Origin: Actinoplanes campanulatus
GTDB lineage: Bacteria > Actinomycetota > Actinomycetes > Mycobacteriales > Micromonosporaceae
DNA: 64,000 nucleotides
Assembly: GCF_014647795.1 (NCBI RefSeq)
Contig: NZ_BMPW01000015.1
Location: forward strand, 62,001 to 126,000
Direction: 5' to 3'
A program made the position numbers and the translations under genes. The notes beneath the pieces were generated by a model. It saw only the letters and a program-made list of their open reading frames with translations. It did not search any database and was not told the origin of the DNA. Every line of letters begins with the position of its first letter. Positions within the stretch are counted from its first letter, which is position 1. Of this stretch, positions 1 through 8,492 are shown in pieces.

Positions 1-212
1 GCTGGGCATTCCTCGGGTACGGCCTGCTCGGGCCGATGCCGCACCCGGCGCTGTGGGCACTGTGGTGGATCGACGCGTTCCTGAGCATCGTCGTGCACCT
101 CATGCAGCTCCCGGTCGTGCTGCCCCGGGCCCGCCGGGCCGGCATCACCCGGGCGCGCGCCGCCGCGATGACCGTCGTATTCGGCGCGACCTGGTGGCGA
201 GGTCTGCCGTGA
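1..212 (+). CDS. C-terminal end of a membrane protein (partial)
   Basis: Reading frame 3 is open from the left edge to a TGA at 210-212 and gives 69 residues. It is rich in Trp, Leu and Ala, with a hydrophobic stretch (WALWWIDAFLSIVVHLMQL) followed by a basic segment (RARRAG) and a second weakly hydrophobic end, so it looks like the last helices of an integral membrane protein. The next gene starts at GTG 209 inside its stop (GTGA), which indicates translational coupling. The family cannot be named because the N-terminal part lies outside the window. Confidence 0.6.
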   Translation, partial: WAFLGYGLLGPMPHPALWALWWIDAFLSIVVHLMQLPVVLPRARRAGITRARAAAMTVVFGATWWRGLP

Positions 213-1240
213 AGGTCCTGGTGACCGGCGCCTCCGGCTTCCTCGGCGGGCACCTCGCCGAGGCGGCCGTCGCGGCCGGCGACGATGTACGCGCCCTGCT
301 GCGCCCGGGTGCGACCCTGTCCATGGATGTCGGCGCGCATCGCGTCGAACCGGCGAGCGGGGATCTGTCCGACCCGGCGTCACTCGACGCGGCGACGCGC
401 GAGGTGGAGGTCGTCTACCACTCGGCGGCGCGGGTGACCGATCACGGCACCCGGGCACAGTTCCACGACACCAACATCGCCGGCACCGAACGGCTGCTGG
501 CGGCGGCTCGCGCCAACGGCGTACGCCGGTTCGTGTTCGTCAGCAGCCCGAGCGCCGTGATGGACGGCGGCGATCAGGTCGCCATCGACGAGAGCACGCC
601 GTACCCGGCCAGATATCTGAACCTGTACTCGGAGACCAAGGCGGCGGCCGAACGCCTGGTGCTGGCCGCGAACGCGCCCGGGTTCACCACCTGCGCGCTG
701 CGCCCGCGCGGCATCTGGGGGCCGCGTGACTGGTTCGGCTTCATGCCCCGGCTGATCGCGAAGCTGCGTACCGGACGCCTGCCCGACCTCTCCGGCGGGC
801 GCGCCGTGCACGCCTCGCTGTGCCACGCCACCAGCGCCGCCCGGGCCTGCCTGCTCGCCGCGGGTTCGGACCGGGTCGGCGGCCGGGCCTACTTCGTGAC
901 CGACGCCGAGATCACCGACGTGTGGGCGCTGATCGCACAGGTCGCCCGGCTGTTCGACGCGGCGCCACCGACGCGCCGGGTGCCGCCGGCCGTCCGCGAC
1001 GCGCTGGTCGCAACGGTCGAGACCGTATGGCGCATCCCGTACCTGCGCCATCGGCACTCCCCGCCGCTGTCGCGGTACTCGGTCGCGCTGCTGACCCGAT
1101 CGAGCACGTACGACACGAGCGCCGCTACCCGCGATTTCGGGTACGCCCCCGTGATCGACCAGCAGACCGGGCTCCGGCAGTTGCGCGCGTGGGCCGACGG
1201 CATCGGTGGCGTCGACGCGTTCACCAGGCACGTCCGGTGA
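209..1240 (+). CDS. NAD(P)-dependent epimerase/dehydratase (extended SDR)
   Basis: Protein of 343 aa. The N-terminus VLVTGASGFLGGHLAE is the GxxGxxG dinucleotide-binding motif of extended short-chain dehydrogenases. YSETK near residue 150 is the YxxxK catalytic pair, and SSPSAV before it carries the catalytic Ser. The GTG start at 209 was chosen because it begins directly at the Rossmann motif and overlaps the previous stop by 4 nt; an earlier in-frame ATG would add a basic, unstructured leader. It sits between a membrane protein and a condensation-like protein in one coupled operon, so it probably acts on the same, unknown, small molecule or lipid. Substrate cannot be inferred. Confidence 0.85.
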   Translation: MKVLVTGASGFLGGHLAEAAVAAGDDVRALLRPGATLSMDVGAHRVEPASGDLSDPASLDAATREVEVVYHSAARVTDHGTRAQFHDTNIAGTERLLAAARANGVRRFVFVSSPSAVMDGGDQVAIDESTPYPARYLNLYSETKAAAERLVLAANAPGFTTCALRPRGIWGPRDWFGFMPRLIAKLRTGRLPDLSGGRAVHASLCHATSAARACLLAAGSDRVGGRAYFVTDAEITDVWALIAQVARLFDAAPPTRRVPPAVRDALVATVETVWRIPYLRHRHSPPLSRYSVALLTRSSTYDTSAATRDFGYAPVIDQQTGLRQLRAWADGIGGVDAFTRHVR

Positions 1241-2373
1241 GCCGCTACCAGCGGCCGGTGTCGCCGACCGAATGGTTCTACCTGGCGGCCGAGCGCGCCA
1301 TGCCGCCCTTCGCCGTCCAGCTCGTCGTCGAAGGAGAGGGACGCCTCGAACCCGAAGCGCTGACCCGGGCGGTGCGGGTGGCGTCGGCCGCATGCCCGGG
1401 AGCACGCCTGGCCCGGCACGGCCGCGCCTGGGCCGACACCGGGCAGGCCCCGCCGGTGACCGTCGCCGACGGCACTTCGCGGTGGACCGATCACGCGTCC
1501 GCTCCGCTGGAACGCACCTGTGAGGTCGTGACCGCCGAGGGCGGGGTGCTGTTCCGGGTGTCGCACACCGTGATGGACGGCCAGGGCGCGCTGACCTGGA
1601 TCGCGGACGTGTTCCGGGCGCTACGCGGCGAGCCGCCGCTGGGCGCCCCGGCGGCGGTCACCGACTACGAGCTGGTCGAGCGGCTGGGCACGCCCGGCCG
1701 GCGGCCTCGCACGAGCCTCGGCTGGCGCTCACCCGTCGCCGGGCCACCCGTCGAACCCCCGGCGGCGCGGCACTGGGCCCGGCGAACCATCGACGGCAAC
1801 CATCCCGGACTGGTCGCAAAGCTCGCCGCGGCGGTGGCCGCGTTCACCGGCGCCGGCCGGTCCCGCTTCATGGTGCCGGTCGACCTGCGCCGGCACGACA
1901 CGGCGATGCGCAGCACCGCCAACCTGAGCCTGCCGGTGTTCCTCGCCGCGGGGCCGGACGAGACGTGGCAGGACCTGCACAAACAGATCCTGCGCGCCCT
2001 CGTCGAGCGCCACGAGGTCACCGGCGGGGCACTGGAACGGGCCGCATACCGGCTGCCGCTGGGTGTGCTCTCCCGGTTCTTGACGGTGGCCGGTGACCGG
2101 CACCTGTGCTCGGCGATCCTGTCGCACCTCGGTCGCGTCGATCCGGCCGACTTCAGCACCGGCGGATTCCGGGCGTCGACGGTCTTCGCCCTGCCGACGC
2201 ACGCGCCGATGGCCCCACTGTCGATCGTGGCGACGGCGCCACCCGGGCATACCGAGCTGACCGTGGCCCACCACGGCAGGCCCGAAAGCGCCGAGGCGCT
2301 GCTGGACGCGGTCGAGGCGGCGCTCTCGCCGCACCGGCTCCGGCCGGGCGCGACCCCCGTCACGTACGGATAA
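1237..2373 (+). CDS. Condensation-domain/WS-DGAT-like acyltransferase
   Basis: Protein of 378 aa beginning at GTG 1237, which overlaps the previous TGA (GTGA). SHTVMDGQG near residue 110 matches the HxxxDG active-site motif of the BAHD/condensation/PapA acyltransferase superfamily, with His as general base. The N-terminal PTEWFY and the second-half segment around VPVDLRRH are also typical of this fold (for example trehalose-lipid and wax-ester acyltransferases). The coupled operon with an SDR and a membrane protein suggests an acylated lipid or small metabolite. It is shorter than NRPS condensation domains (about 450 aa) and stands alone. The function is inferred from the fold only. Confidence 0.65.
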   Translation: MSRYQRPVSPTEWFYLAAERAMPPFAVQLVVEGEGRLEPEALTRAVRVASAACPGARLARHGRAWADTGQAPPVTVADGTSRWTDHASAPLERTCEVVTAEGGVLFRVSHTVMDGQGALTWIADVFRALRGEPPLGAPAAVTDYELVERLGTPGRRPRTSLGWRSPVAGPPVEPPAARHWARRTIDGNHPGLVAKLAAAVAAFTGAGRSRFMVPVDLRRHDTAMRSTANLSLPVFLAAGPDETWQDLHKQILRALVERHEVTGGALERAAYRLPLGVLSRFLTVAGDRHLCSAILSHLGRVDPADFSTGGFRASTVFALPTHAPMAPLSIVATAPPGHTELTVAHHGRPESAEALLDAVEAALSPHRLRPGATPVTYG

Positions 2374-2414
2374 TCGGGTGTGCCGCCGTGGTGTGTTCAC
2401 TAACGTCCCGCCGC

Positions 2415-2975
2415 ATGGGGAACGACATTCTGCGCACCGAACGCCTGGAACTTCGCCCGGTGTGTGACGAGGACATCGACCGGATCCTGGAGTATCGCAA
2501 TCTGCCGGAGGTCACCCACTGGCTGTTGCGCACGAATGTGGACCCGGAGTCCTTCCGGGCGGCGTGGCGGCGCGCGGTGGCGGACCCGGACGACCACAGC
2601 AAGGCGGTCGTGCTGGACGGTGTGGTGATCGGAACCGTCTCGCTCGAGGCTCTCGACGGCATGGGGCAACCCGGCATGCCAACGAGGACGGAGGCCCTGC
2701 TCGGCTACACCTTCGATCCGGCCTTCGGCGGCCGGGGTTACGCGACGGAGGCGGTCACCGCGATGGTGGCGTACGCGTTCGAGCGGCTCGGTATTCGACG
2801 GATCACCGCCGGCTGTTTCGCGGACAATCTCGCCTCGGTGCGGGTCCTCGAAAAGGTCGGCATGCGTCGTGAGCAGCACGGAGTCGGCGATTCCTGGCAC
2901 GCCGAGCTGGGCTGGGTGGACGGGTACACATACGCCCTGCTCGCCGGGGCCTGGCTTCGGGAGGCAGCCCCGTAG
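2415..2975 (+). CDS. GNAT family N-acetyltransferase (RimJ/RimL type)
   Basis: Protein of 186 aa, ATG 2415. RTERLELRPV at the N-terminus is the usual opening of RimJ/RimL-like GNATs. LGYTFDPAFGGRGYATEAV (about residues 98-116) holds the GxGxA-type acetyl-CoA pyrophosphate loop, and NLASVRVLEKVGM (about 143-155) is the motif B end typical of the family. The reaction would be acetyl transfer from acetyl-CoA to an amine of a protein, antibiotic or small molecule; the substrate is not visible. It is not coupled to the upstream gene (41-nt gap) and converges with the histidine kinase gene downstream. Confidence 0.9.
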   Translation: MGNDILRTERLELRPVCDEDIDRILEYRNLPEVTHWLLRTNVDPESFRAAWRRAVADPDDHSKAVVLDGVVIGTVSLEALDGMGQPGMPTRTEALLGYTFDPAFGGRGYATEAVTAMVAYAFERLGIRRITAGCFADNLASVRVLEKVGMRREQHGVGDSWHAELGWVDGYTYALLAGAWLREAAP

Positions 2976-3025
2976 GCGTTGCACCGGGCCGGGCCGGCGG
3001 GCCGCGATCAGGTCCGGGTCGCCGA

Positions 3026-4876
3026 TCATCCGCTGCCCGTCCGACGACCAGCCGCTATCGAACTGGTGCGGTGGTCCGGCGCCGGCTCCGGCCGGACGAA
3101 CGGTGACAGGGGCAGTAGGATGCGAAAGGTGGTGCCGGCGCCGAGCGTCGAGTCCACGGTGATGGCGCCTCCGGCGTCGCCGACGATGCCGTAGACGGTG
3201 GCGAGCCCGAGACCGGTGCCCTGGTCTGCCGGCTTGGTGGTGAAGAAGGGCTCGAAGAGGCGGTCCTTGACCTCCGCGCTCATGCCGGTGCCGTTGTCGC
3301 TGACCGTCAACTGGGCGTAGCGACCGGCCGGCAGGCTCTGGGCCGGATCTTCCGAAAGCTCGACGACGCTGGTCGCGATGGCTACGAATCCACCGCCGGG
3401 CATCGCGTCACGGGCGTTGATGACGAGGTTGAGCAGGATCTGGTCGAGGCGGCTGCGGTTGGCGTACACCGGCAGGGCCTTGGAACAGGTGTGGCACCGC
3501 AGGGTGATGCCGGCGCCGATGGCCCGGCTCAGCAGGTCGGTGGCGTCCGTGACGACCGTGTTCAGGTCGACGATCTCGACGTGGGTCGGCTCCCGTTTGG
3601 CGAACAGCAGTAGCTGGCTGGTCAGTTCCTGGGCCTGGTGGGCGGCGTTGCGGATCCGGGCCAGGTCGTCCGCCACCTCGGTGCCGGTGTCCTCGGCGAT
3701 GAACTCGACGCAGTTGAGGATGATGGCGAGCAGATTGTTGAAGTCGTGTGCCACGCCGCTGGCGAGCTGACCGAGGCTCTCCAGCCGGGCGGCCCGGGCC
3801 GCGCGGCTGTCGGCGACCTTCTGTTCGGCCTCCCGCTGTCTGCGGGCGGTGACGTCGCGTTCGGTGGCCGCGCCTCCGATGAGCTTCCCGTCGTCGTCGC
3901 GGATCGGCCAGACGTTTGTCGACACGAAGATCTCGCTGCCGTCCTTGCGCCGTCGTGGCGTCTCCTCGAACTGGAACTGGATGCCGTCGGCCAGACCTTT
4001 GAGCACCCCGGCGTGCCGGGCTTCGCCGTCGGGTTGCAGCAGCATCGCCACGCGACGGCCGATCGCCTCGTCGGCGGTGTAGCCGTAGAGGCGCTCAGCG
4101 CCGCTGTTCCAGGTCGTGATGGTTCCGTCGAGAGCGAGCGTGAGGGTGGCGTCGGCGGACTGTTCGACGATGGCGGCCAGTATCGCCTTGTTCCGTGCCC
4201 GGTCCACGAGGTTGCGTGCCGCCGTCCAGGTGAGCACCGTGGCGATCACGAGACAGGCGACACCGACCACGACCATGAGCGTCAACCCTCGGGTGCTGGT
4301 CGTTCGTGCCGCGGCGGCGTCGCTTGCGGTGTCGGCCTGCGCCTGCATGGCGAGTTGATCGACCGCGGCGGCGGCCTGGTCGAACCAGTGCAGTGCCTCA
4401 CCCGCGACCAGGTCGTTGGACGCCGCGATCGTGGCGGGCGTGCCGGCCCGGTACCCGGCCACGATCCGCTCGTCTATTGCCATGAAGCGGTCGAAGGCGT
4501 ACTCGGCTTCGGCCAGTAGCCGCCGCTCGTCCACGCTGAGGTCATGGGTTCCGATCCGGGCGAGATCCTGCCTGAGGGCCTCCGCTGAGGTCAGGAACTT
4601 CGCGCGCAGACCGACCGCGTCGGTGGTGGCGCCCGGCACACCCCGGATCGCGTTGAACGCGTACCCGGTCTGCCAGCCGTTGAGGTCGGCGGCGCGGAAT
4701 TTGGCCATCAGCGCGTCACGTTGCAGCGCCGCGGAGGCGGCCACGCGTTGGTCCGCGTGGCGCTGCGCGACGATGTTCCAGACGGCAGCACCGATCATGA
4801 CGACCAGCAGTAGCGTGACCGATCCGAAAGTGGCGCTGAGTCGCGCGCCGACACGAACTCGACGCAACCTCTGCAT
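3026..4876 (-). CDS. PAS-domain sensor histidine kinase, orphan
   Basis: Protein of 616 aa. Layout: TM1 about residues 12-35, an extracytoplasmic helical segment (about 36-195) resembling the four-helix-bundle sensor of chemoreceptors, TM2 about 197-218, a PAS domain (about 230-345, with TTWNSGAERLYGYTADEAIG), a HisKA segment with the phosphoacceptor motif GVAHDFNNLL, and a HATPase with N-box LVINARDA, G1 DNGTGMS, F-box FEPFFTT and G2 GTGLGLATVYG. There is no receiver domain and no response-regulator gene next to it, so its partner is elsewhere. It is divergent from the chemotaxis receptor gene across a 346-bp gap, and the similar helical sensor makes a shared role in environmental sensing plausible. 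Confidence 0.9.
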   Translation of the reverse strand: MQRLRRVRVGARLSATFGSVTLLLVVMIGAAVWNIVAQRHADQRVAASAALQRDALMAKFRAADLNGWQTGYAFNAIRGVPGATTDAVGLRAKFLTSAEALRQDLARIGTHDLSVDERRLLAEAEYAFDRFMAIDERIVAGYRAGTPATIAASNDLVAGEALHWFDQAAAAVDQLAMQAQADTASDAAAARTTSTRGLTLMVVVGVACLVIATVLTWTAARNLVDRARNKAILAAIVEQSADATLTLALDGTITTWNSGAERLYGYTADEAIGRRVAMLLQPDGEARHAGVLKGLADGIQFQFEETPRRRKDGSEIFVSTNVWPIRDDDGKLIGGAATERDVTARRQREAEQKVADSRAARAARLESLGQLASGVAHDFNNLLAIILNCVEFIAEDTGTEVADDLARIRNAAHQAQELTSQLLLFAKREPTHVEIVDLNTVVTDATDLLSRAIGAGITLRCHTCSKALPVYANRSRLDQILLNLVINARDAMPGGGFVAIATSVVELSEDPAQSLPAGRYAQLTVSDNGTGMSAEVKDRLFEPFFTTKPADQGTGLGLATVYGIVGDAGGAITVDSTLGAGTTFRILLPLSPFVRPEPAPDHRTSSIAAGRRTGSG

Positions 4877-5222
4877 GTCTCCACTCCTGGGGAGGTGTCA
4901 CACATAAGGCCAGTTCACGTCGATTTCGCGATTCCGCGACATCGCGAGGCGCGTCTCTGGCTGTTTACCTCACATTAGCGGCAGATCGGCCACGGAAAGG
5001 GCGGATCAACCGCGCTGCCCGGGGTGATCGGCTCCGCGATCGAGGCCGGCATTCAACGCGCGGCCGCCTCCGGGTGGTCGCGTGGATCCGCTCACTGTGG
5101 ACCGATCGTCGTCCGAATATTTCCTGCGCTGAAGTATTCAGCGTTTCCGCCGCCCATCCGATCTGTATCGCAACGTGGTGGGGGCCACACCCGGCTGAGC
5201 CGGTGTCGAGTACGGGGGTGTT
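4877..5222. other. Divergent intergenic region, kinase / chemoreceptor
   Basis: No gene was found in these 346 bases. The region must hold the promoters of both flanking genes. It includes a short AT-richer stretch (about 5117-5143: GAATATTTCC then GAAGTATTCAG, an imperfect inverted repeat GAATA...TATTC). A ribosome-binding run GGGGG lies 5-6 nt before ATG 5223. No sigma-factor signature could be assigned with certainty. Confidence 0.5.
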
Positions 5223-6854
5223 ATGAGCAGGTCGGACGAGGTACGTGGGTTCCGCGGCCACCGGTGGACGCGGCTGGTGACCGACCTGAGGGTCGGCACC
5301 AAGATCGGGATGGCTGTCGGCGCGATGGCGTTGGCGACCGCCGGGGTGGCCGGCGTCGCGCTGACCAAGATGAGCGATATGCAGAGCCAGTCCGACTACA
5401 TGTACGGCCAGACACTGGTGCCGATCACCGACCTGACCCGCATGCAGCACGCGGCCGATCTCCTGCAGAACCGTCTGCTCAACGCCGCGGTATCCACCGA
5501 CCCCGCCCAGGTGCGCTCGTACCTGCAGGCCAGCCAGGACCAGGACGCGCTCTTCGACCAGGCGTTCGCGGCCTACACCGGCACGGACATGACCGGCCGG
5601 GAGGAGGCGGTGGCCCAGGTCGAGCAGGCCGTCGCCGCCGTCCGGCAACTGCGCGACACCAAGCTCGGCCCGGCCGCCGAGAAGGATGATCGGGAGGAAT
5701 TCGGCCGCATCCGGGACGAAGAGGCCAAGCCGATCCTCACCGACCTCAACGATGGGGTGCAGAGCCTCATCGAGATCGAAGGCGCCGCCGCCCGCGCCCG
5801 CAACGACGAGTCGCGTGCCACCTCCGACAGCGCCCGAACCACGGTGACCGTGTTCGTCATCCTCGGGGTGCTGCTGGCCGGCGCCGCCAGCTGGCTCATC
5901 GCCCGCGGGATCACCGGCCGGCTGTCACGGTGCGTATCGGTGCTCACGCGGGTGCAGGGCGGGGATCTCACCCAGCGGACCGGGCTCACCGGCCGCGACG
6001 AGGTGGCACAACTGGCCATGGCTCTGGACGCCTCGACGGGGTCGACGGCGGCGATGGTACGTGAGGTGACCGACAACGCCACCCAGGTGGCGGCGGCCGC
6101 AGAGGAGTTGTCAGCGGTGTCGACGCAGCTGTCGGCGTCGTCGGAGGAGACGTCGGCCCAGGCGGGGACGGTCTCGGCGGCCGCGGACCGAGTGTCGGGC
6201 AACGTGCAGACGGTGGCGGCAGGCGCGGAGCAGATGTCGGCCTCCATCGGTGAGATCGCGGGCAATGCGGGTGAGGCGGCGAAGGTGGCCACCGAGGCGG
6301 CCGAGGCGGCCGCCCGGACCAACAAGATCGTGGCGCGGCTGGGGCAGTCCTCGGCGCAGATCTCCGGCGTGGTGCAGCTGATCACGTCGATTGCCGAGCA
6401 GACGAACCTGCTGGCGCTGAACGCGACGATCGAGGCGGCGCGTGCGGGTGAGCACGGCAAGGGATTCGCGGTGGTGGCGACCGAGGTGAAGGACCTGGCG
6501 CAGGAGACGGCGCGGGCCACCGGTGACATCGCGGCGCGGATCTCGTCGATCCAGGACGAGACCACACAGGCGATCTCGGCGATCGGGGAGATCGCGGAGG
6601 TGACCGGCCGGATCAACGACTACACGTCGACGATCGCCGCGGCGGTGGAGGAGCAGACCGCGACGACCAGCGAGATGGTACGGAACGTGGCGCAGGCGGC
6701 ATCGGGCACCGGGGAGATCGCCGGGAACATCGCGGGGGTGGCGACGGCGGCGGATTCGGCGGCGTCGGGCGCGTCGGAGACACAGGCGACGGCGAACAGC
6801 CTGGCCGCGATGGCGACGGGGTTGCAGCAGCTGGTCTCCACCTACCAGACATAG
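5223..6854 (+). CDS. Methyl-accepting chemotaxis protein
   Basis: Protein of 543 aa. A short cytoplasmic start is followed by TM1 (about residues 25-48), a periplasmic-type four-helix-bundle sensor (about 49-205), TM2 (about 207-228, [18 protein letters not shown]), a HAMP domain (about 229-283) and a long coiled-coil signalling domain. The hairpin tip carries the conserved motif [19 protein letters not shown] and is followed by [13 protein letters not shown], the region that contacts CheA and CheW. It should transmit ligand signals to a CheA kinase. No che or flagellar genes lie nearby, so it is an isolated receptor. It implies motile cells or spores, as in Actinoplanes and related genera. 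Confidence 0.95.
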   Translation: MSRSDEVRGFRGHRWTRLVTDLRVGTKIGMAVGAMALATAGVAGVALTKMSDMQSQSDYMYGQTLVPITDLTRMQHAADLLQNRLLNAAVSTDPAQVRSYLQASQDQDALFDQAFAAYTGTDMTGREEAVAQVEQAVAAVRQLRDTKLGPAAEKDDREEFGRIRDEEAKPILTDLNDGVQSLIEIEGAAARARNDESRATSDSARTTVTVFVILGVLLAGAASWLIARGITGRLSRCVSVLTRVQGGDLTQRTGLTGRDEVAQLAMALDASTGSTAAMVREVTDNATQVAAAAEELSAVSTQLSASSEETSAQAGTVSAAADRVSGNVQTVAAGAEQMSASIGEIAGNAGEAAKVATEAAEAAARTNKIVARLGQSSAQISGVVQLITSIAEQTNLLALNATIEAARAGEHGKGFAVVATEVKDLAQETARATGDIAARISSIQDETTQAISAIGEIAEVTGRINDYTSTIAAAVEEQTATTSEMVRNVAQAASGTGEIAGNIAGVATAADSAASGASETQATANSLAAMATGLQQLVSTYQT

Positions 6855-6868
6855 CGGTCGAACTCACA

Positions 6869-6902
6869 CCGGTGGCCGGGCCTGAACAGGTCCGGCCACC
6901 GG
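6869..6902 (+). terminator. Hairpin terminator after the chemoreceptor gene
   Basis: An 11-bp perfect stem CCGGTGGCCGG / CCGGCCACCGG with a 12-nt loop starts 15 nt after the stop codon. There is no U tract, which is common for actinobacterial terminators. Confidence 0.6.
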
Positions 6903-7016
6903 CTCGTCTGCGCGACGGAACACTTCATTTACCCAAGCAGTTCGCGCTGAGCCGAGAATGTCGTACCCCCTGGCTATGTTCGTCGGCGTTCCCCCCTCTG
7001 CCGAAAGGTGGCCCGG

Positions 7017-8441
7017 ATGCCGGCCGAAACGACGTACCTCGAGCTCTCCGAGGACAACGGGAGCTCCCACAAGTTCTACGAGGTGACCGTCGACGGCGCC
7101 GATCTCACCGTCCGCTACGGGCGGATCGGTGACCGGGGCCAGGTCAAGCAGTCGTCGTTCGCCAACGAGGACAAGGCCCGAAGCGAAGCGGCCAAGAAGA
7201 TCGGCGACAAGGTCCGTAAGGGGTATGCGCCGGCGGTCATCGGTCAGCGGCAGCCTCGCTCGGTCACCCGCCGGCAGATCGTCAGCACCCGCTCGACCGC
7301 CAAGCGCGCCCCCGTCCTGTGGCGCTACAAGACCGGCAGTCCCGCGTTCGGTGTCTTCGTCGACGACGACGTCTGCATGGTCGGCAACGAGGCCGGCCTC
7401 ATCACCACGCTGAACCACCAGGCCGAGGTGCAGCAGCAGTTCCGGCTTCCCGACGGCGTCAAGTGCATCGTCGCCGACGACCGCTGGATCTACGCCGGAT
7501 GCGACGACGGCAACGTGTACGACCTGTCCGGCAAGGTGCCCCGCCTGGCGTACCGGATCGCACCGGAGATCGACATCTACTGGCTGGACATCCACGACGG
7601 TGTTCTCGGCGTCTCGGACGCCAACGGCGGCATCGCGGCCATCGACCACGAGGACGAGTTCCTGTGGCAGCGGCCCGGCCGCGGCTCGTCGGCCTGGATG
7701 GTGCGCTGCGACGACAACGCCGTCCACCACGGGCACAGCGCCGGCGTCACCAGCTACGACTGGCGCACCGGCCAGGAGCTGTGGCACACCGGCACCCGCG
7801 GCGCCGTCCTCTTCGGCTGGCAGGAGCGCGACACCGTCTACGCCGGCACGTCCGCCCGCCAGGTCGCCGAGCTCGGCAAGGACGGCCGGCACCGCCAGAC
7901 CTACCAGTGTGACGCCGCCGTGTTCTCGTGTGCCGCCGCCGAGGACGGCCGCTATGTCTTCGCCGGTGACAGCGCGTCCTCGGTCTACTGCTTCGACGCC
8001 GCCGGCACCCGCCTGTGGAAGCTCGCCACCGGTTGCGGCTCCGCGTATTCCATGCAATACCACGGCGAGCGCCTCTACATCGTCACCACCGACGGCTCGC
8101 TGGCCTGCATCGACGCCAGTGAGCAGGCCATCCGGTCTGCCGTCGACGGCACGGTCCCCGTGGTGGTGGACGTCAAGGCCCCGCCTCGCATGGCGGAGGT
8201 GGCTCCCTCCACCACCGTCGAGATCGTCCACGACCCGGCCGACGGCATCGTCGTCGAATGCGTCGAGGAGTCCGGCCGCCTCCGCATTCGCGTGGTGTCC
8301 GCCGGTTACCACCACGACTGGCAGGTCCAGTTCCCCAAGGGCATCCGGGAGAGCGGCACCCGCTACGTGGTCACCGGGATCCGGGAGGCCTCCCGCGGCG
8401 GCTTCTACCGCGCCTACGGCGACATCCGCCGTCTCGGCTGA
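7017..8441 (+). CDS. WGR-domain protein with beta-propeller repeats
   Basis: Protein of 474 aa. Residues about 1-80 form a WGR domain (YYEVTVDG-like opening, then VRYGRIGDRGQ and FANEDKARSEAAKKIGDK), a module known from PARPs and the MolR-type bacterial proteins. Residues about 95-400 consist of PQQ/WD40-like repeats (VCMVGNEAGLI, WIYAGCDDGNVYDL, TVYAGTSARQV, YVFAGDSASSVYCFDAAG) that would fold as a propeller. The C-terminal 70 residues are a separate beta-rich segment. ATG 7017 was preferred over GTG 7008 because AAAGG at 7004-7008 is correctly spaced only for 7017. The function is unknown. A DUF4132 protein, a family often linked with WGR, is encoded at 40407. Confidence 0.8.
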   Translation: MPAETTYLELSEDNGSSHKFYEVTVDGADLTVRYGRIGDRGQVKQSSFANEDKARSEAAKKIGDKVRKGYAPAVIGQRQPRSVTRRQIVSTRSTAKRAPVLWRYKTGSPAFGVFVDDDVCMVGNEAGLITTLNHQAEVQQQFRLPDGVKCIVADDRWIYAGCDDGNVYDLSGKVPRLAYRIAPEIDIYWLDIHDGVLGVSDANGGIAAIDHEDEFLWQRPGRGSSAWMVRCDDNAVHHGHSAGVTSYDWRTGQELWHTGTRGAVLFGWQERDTVYAGTSARQVAELGKDGRHRQTYQCDAAVFSCAAAEDGRYVFAGDSASSVYCFDAAGTRLWKLATGCGSAYSMQYHGERLYIVTTDGSLACIDASEQAIRSAVDGTVPVVVDVKAPPRMAEVAPSTTVEIVHDPADGIVVECVEESGRLRIRVVSAGYHHDWQVQFPKGIRESGTRYVVTGIREASRGGFYRAYGDIRRLG

Positions 8442-8448
8442 CAGAGAT

Positions 8449-8484
8449 CCGGCCGGGTGTCGCTGCCGCGCAACCCGGCCGGAG
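8449..8484. terminator. Bidirectional terminator between WGR and GH30 genes
   Basis: Perfect 11-bp stem TCCGGCCGGGT / ACCCGGCCGGA (8449-8459 and 8474-8484) with a 14-nt loop. It lies between two convergent genes, so it can serve both. Confidence 0.65.
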
Positions 8485-8492
8485 ACCTGCCG

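Noticed and set aside
5140-5175. Flagellar sigma-factor promoter for the chemoreceptor
   Set aside because: A weak CCGAT-like element is visible, but the spacing and the -35 part do not match a known consensus well enough.
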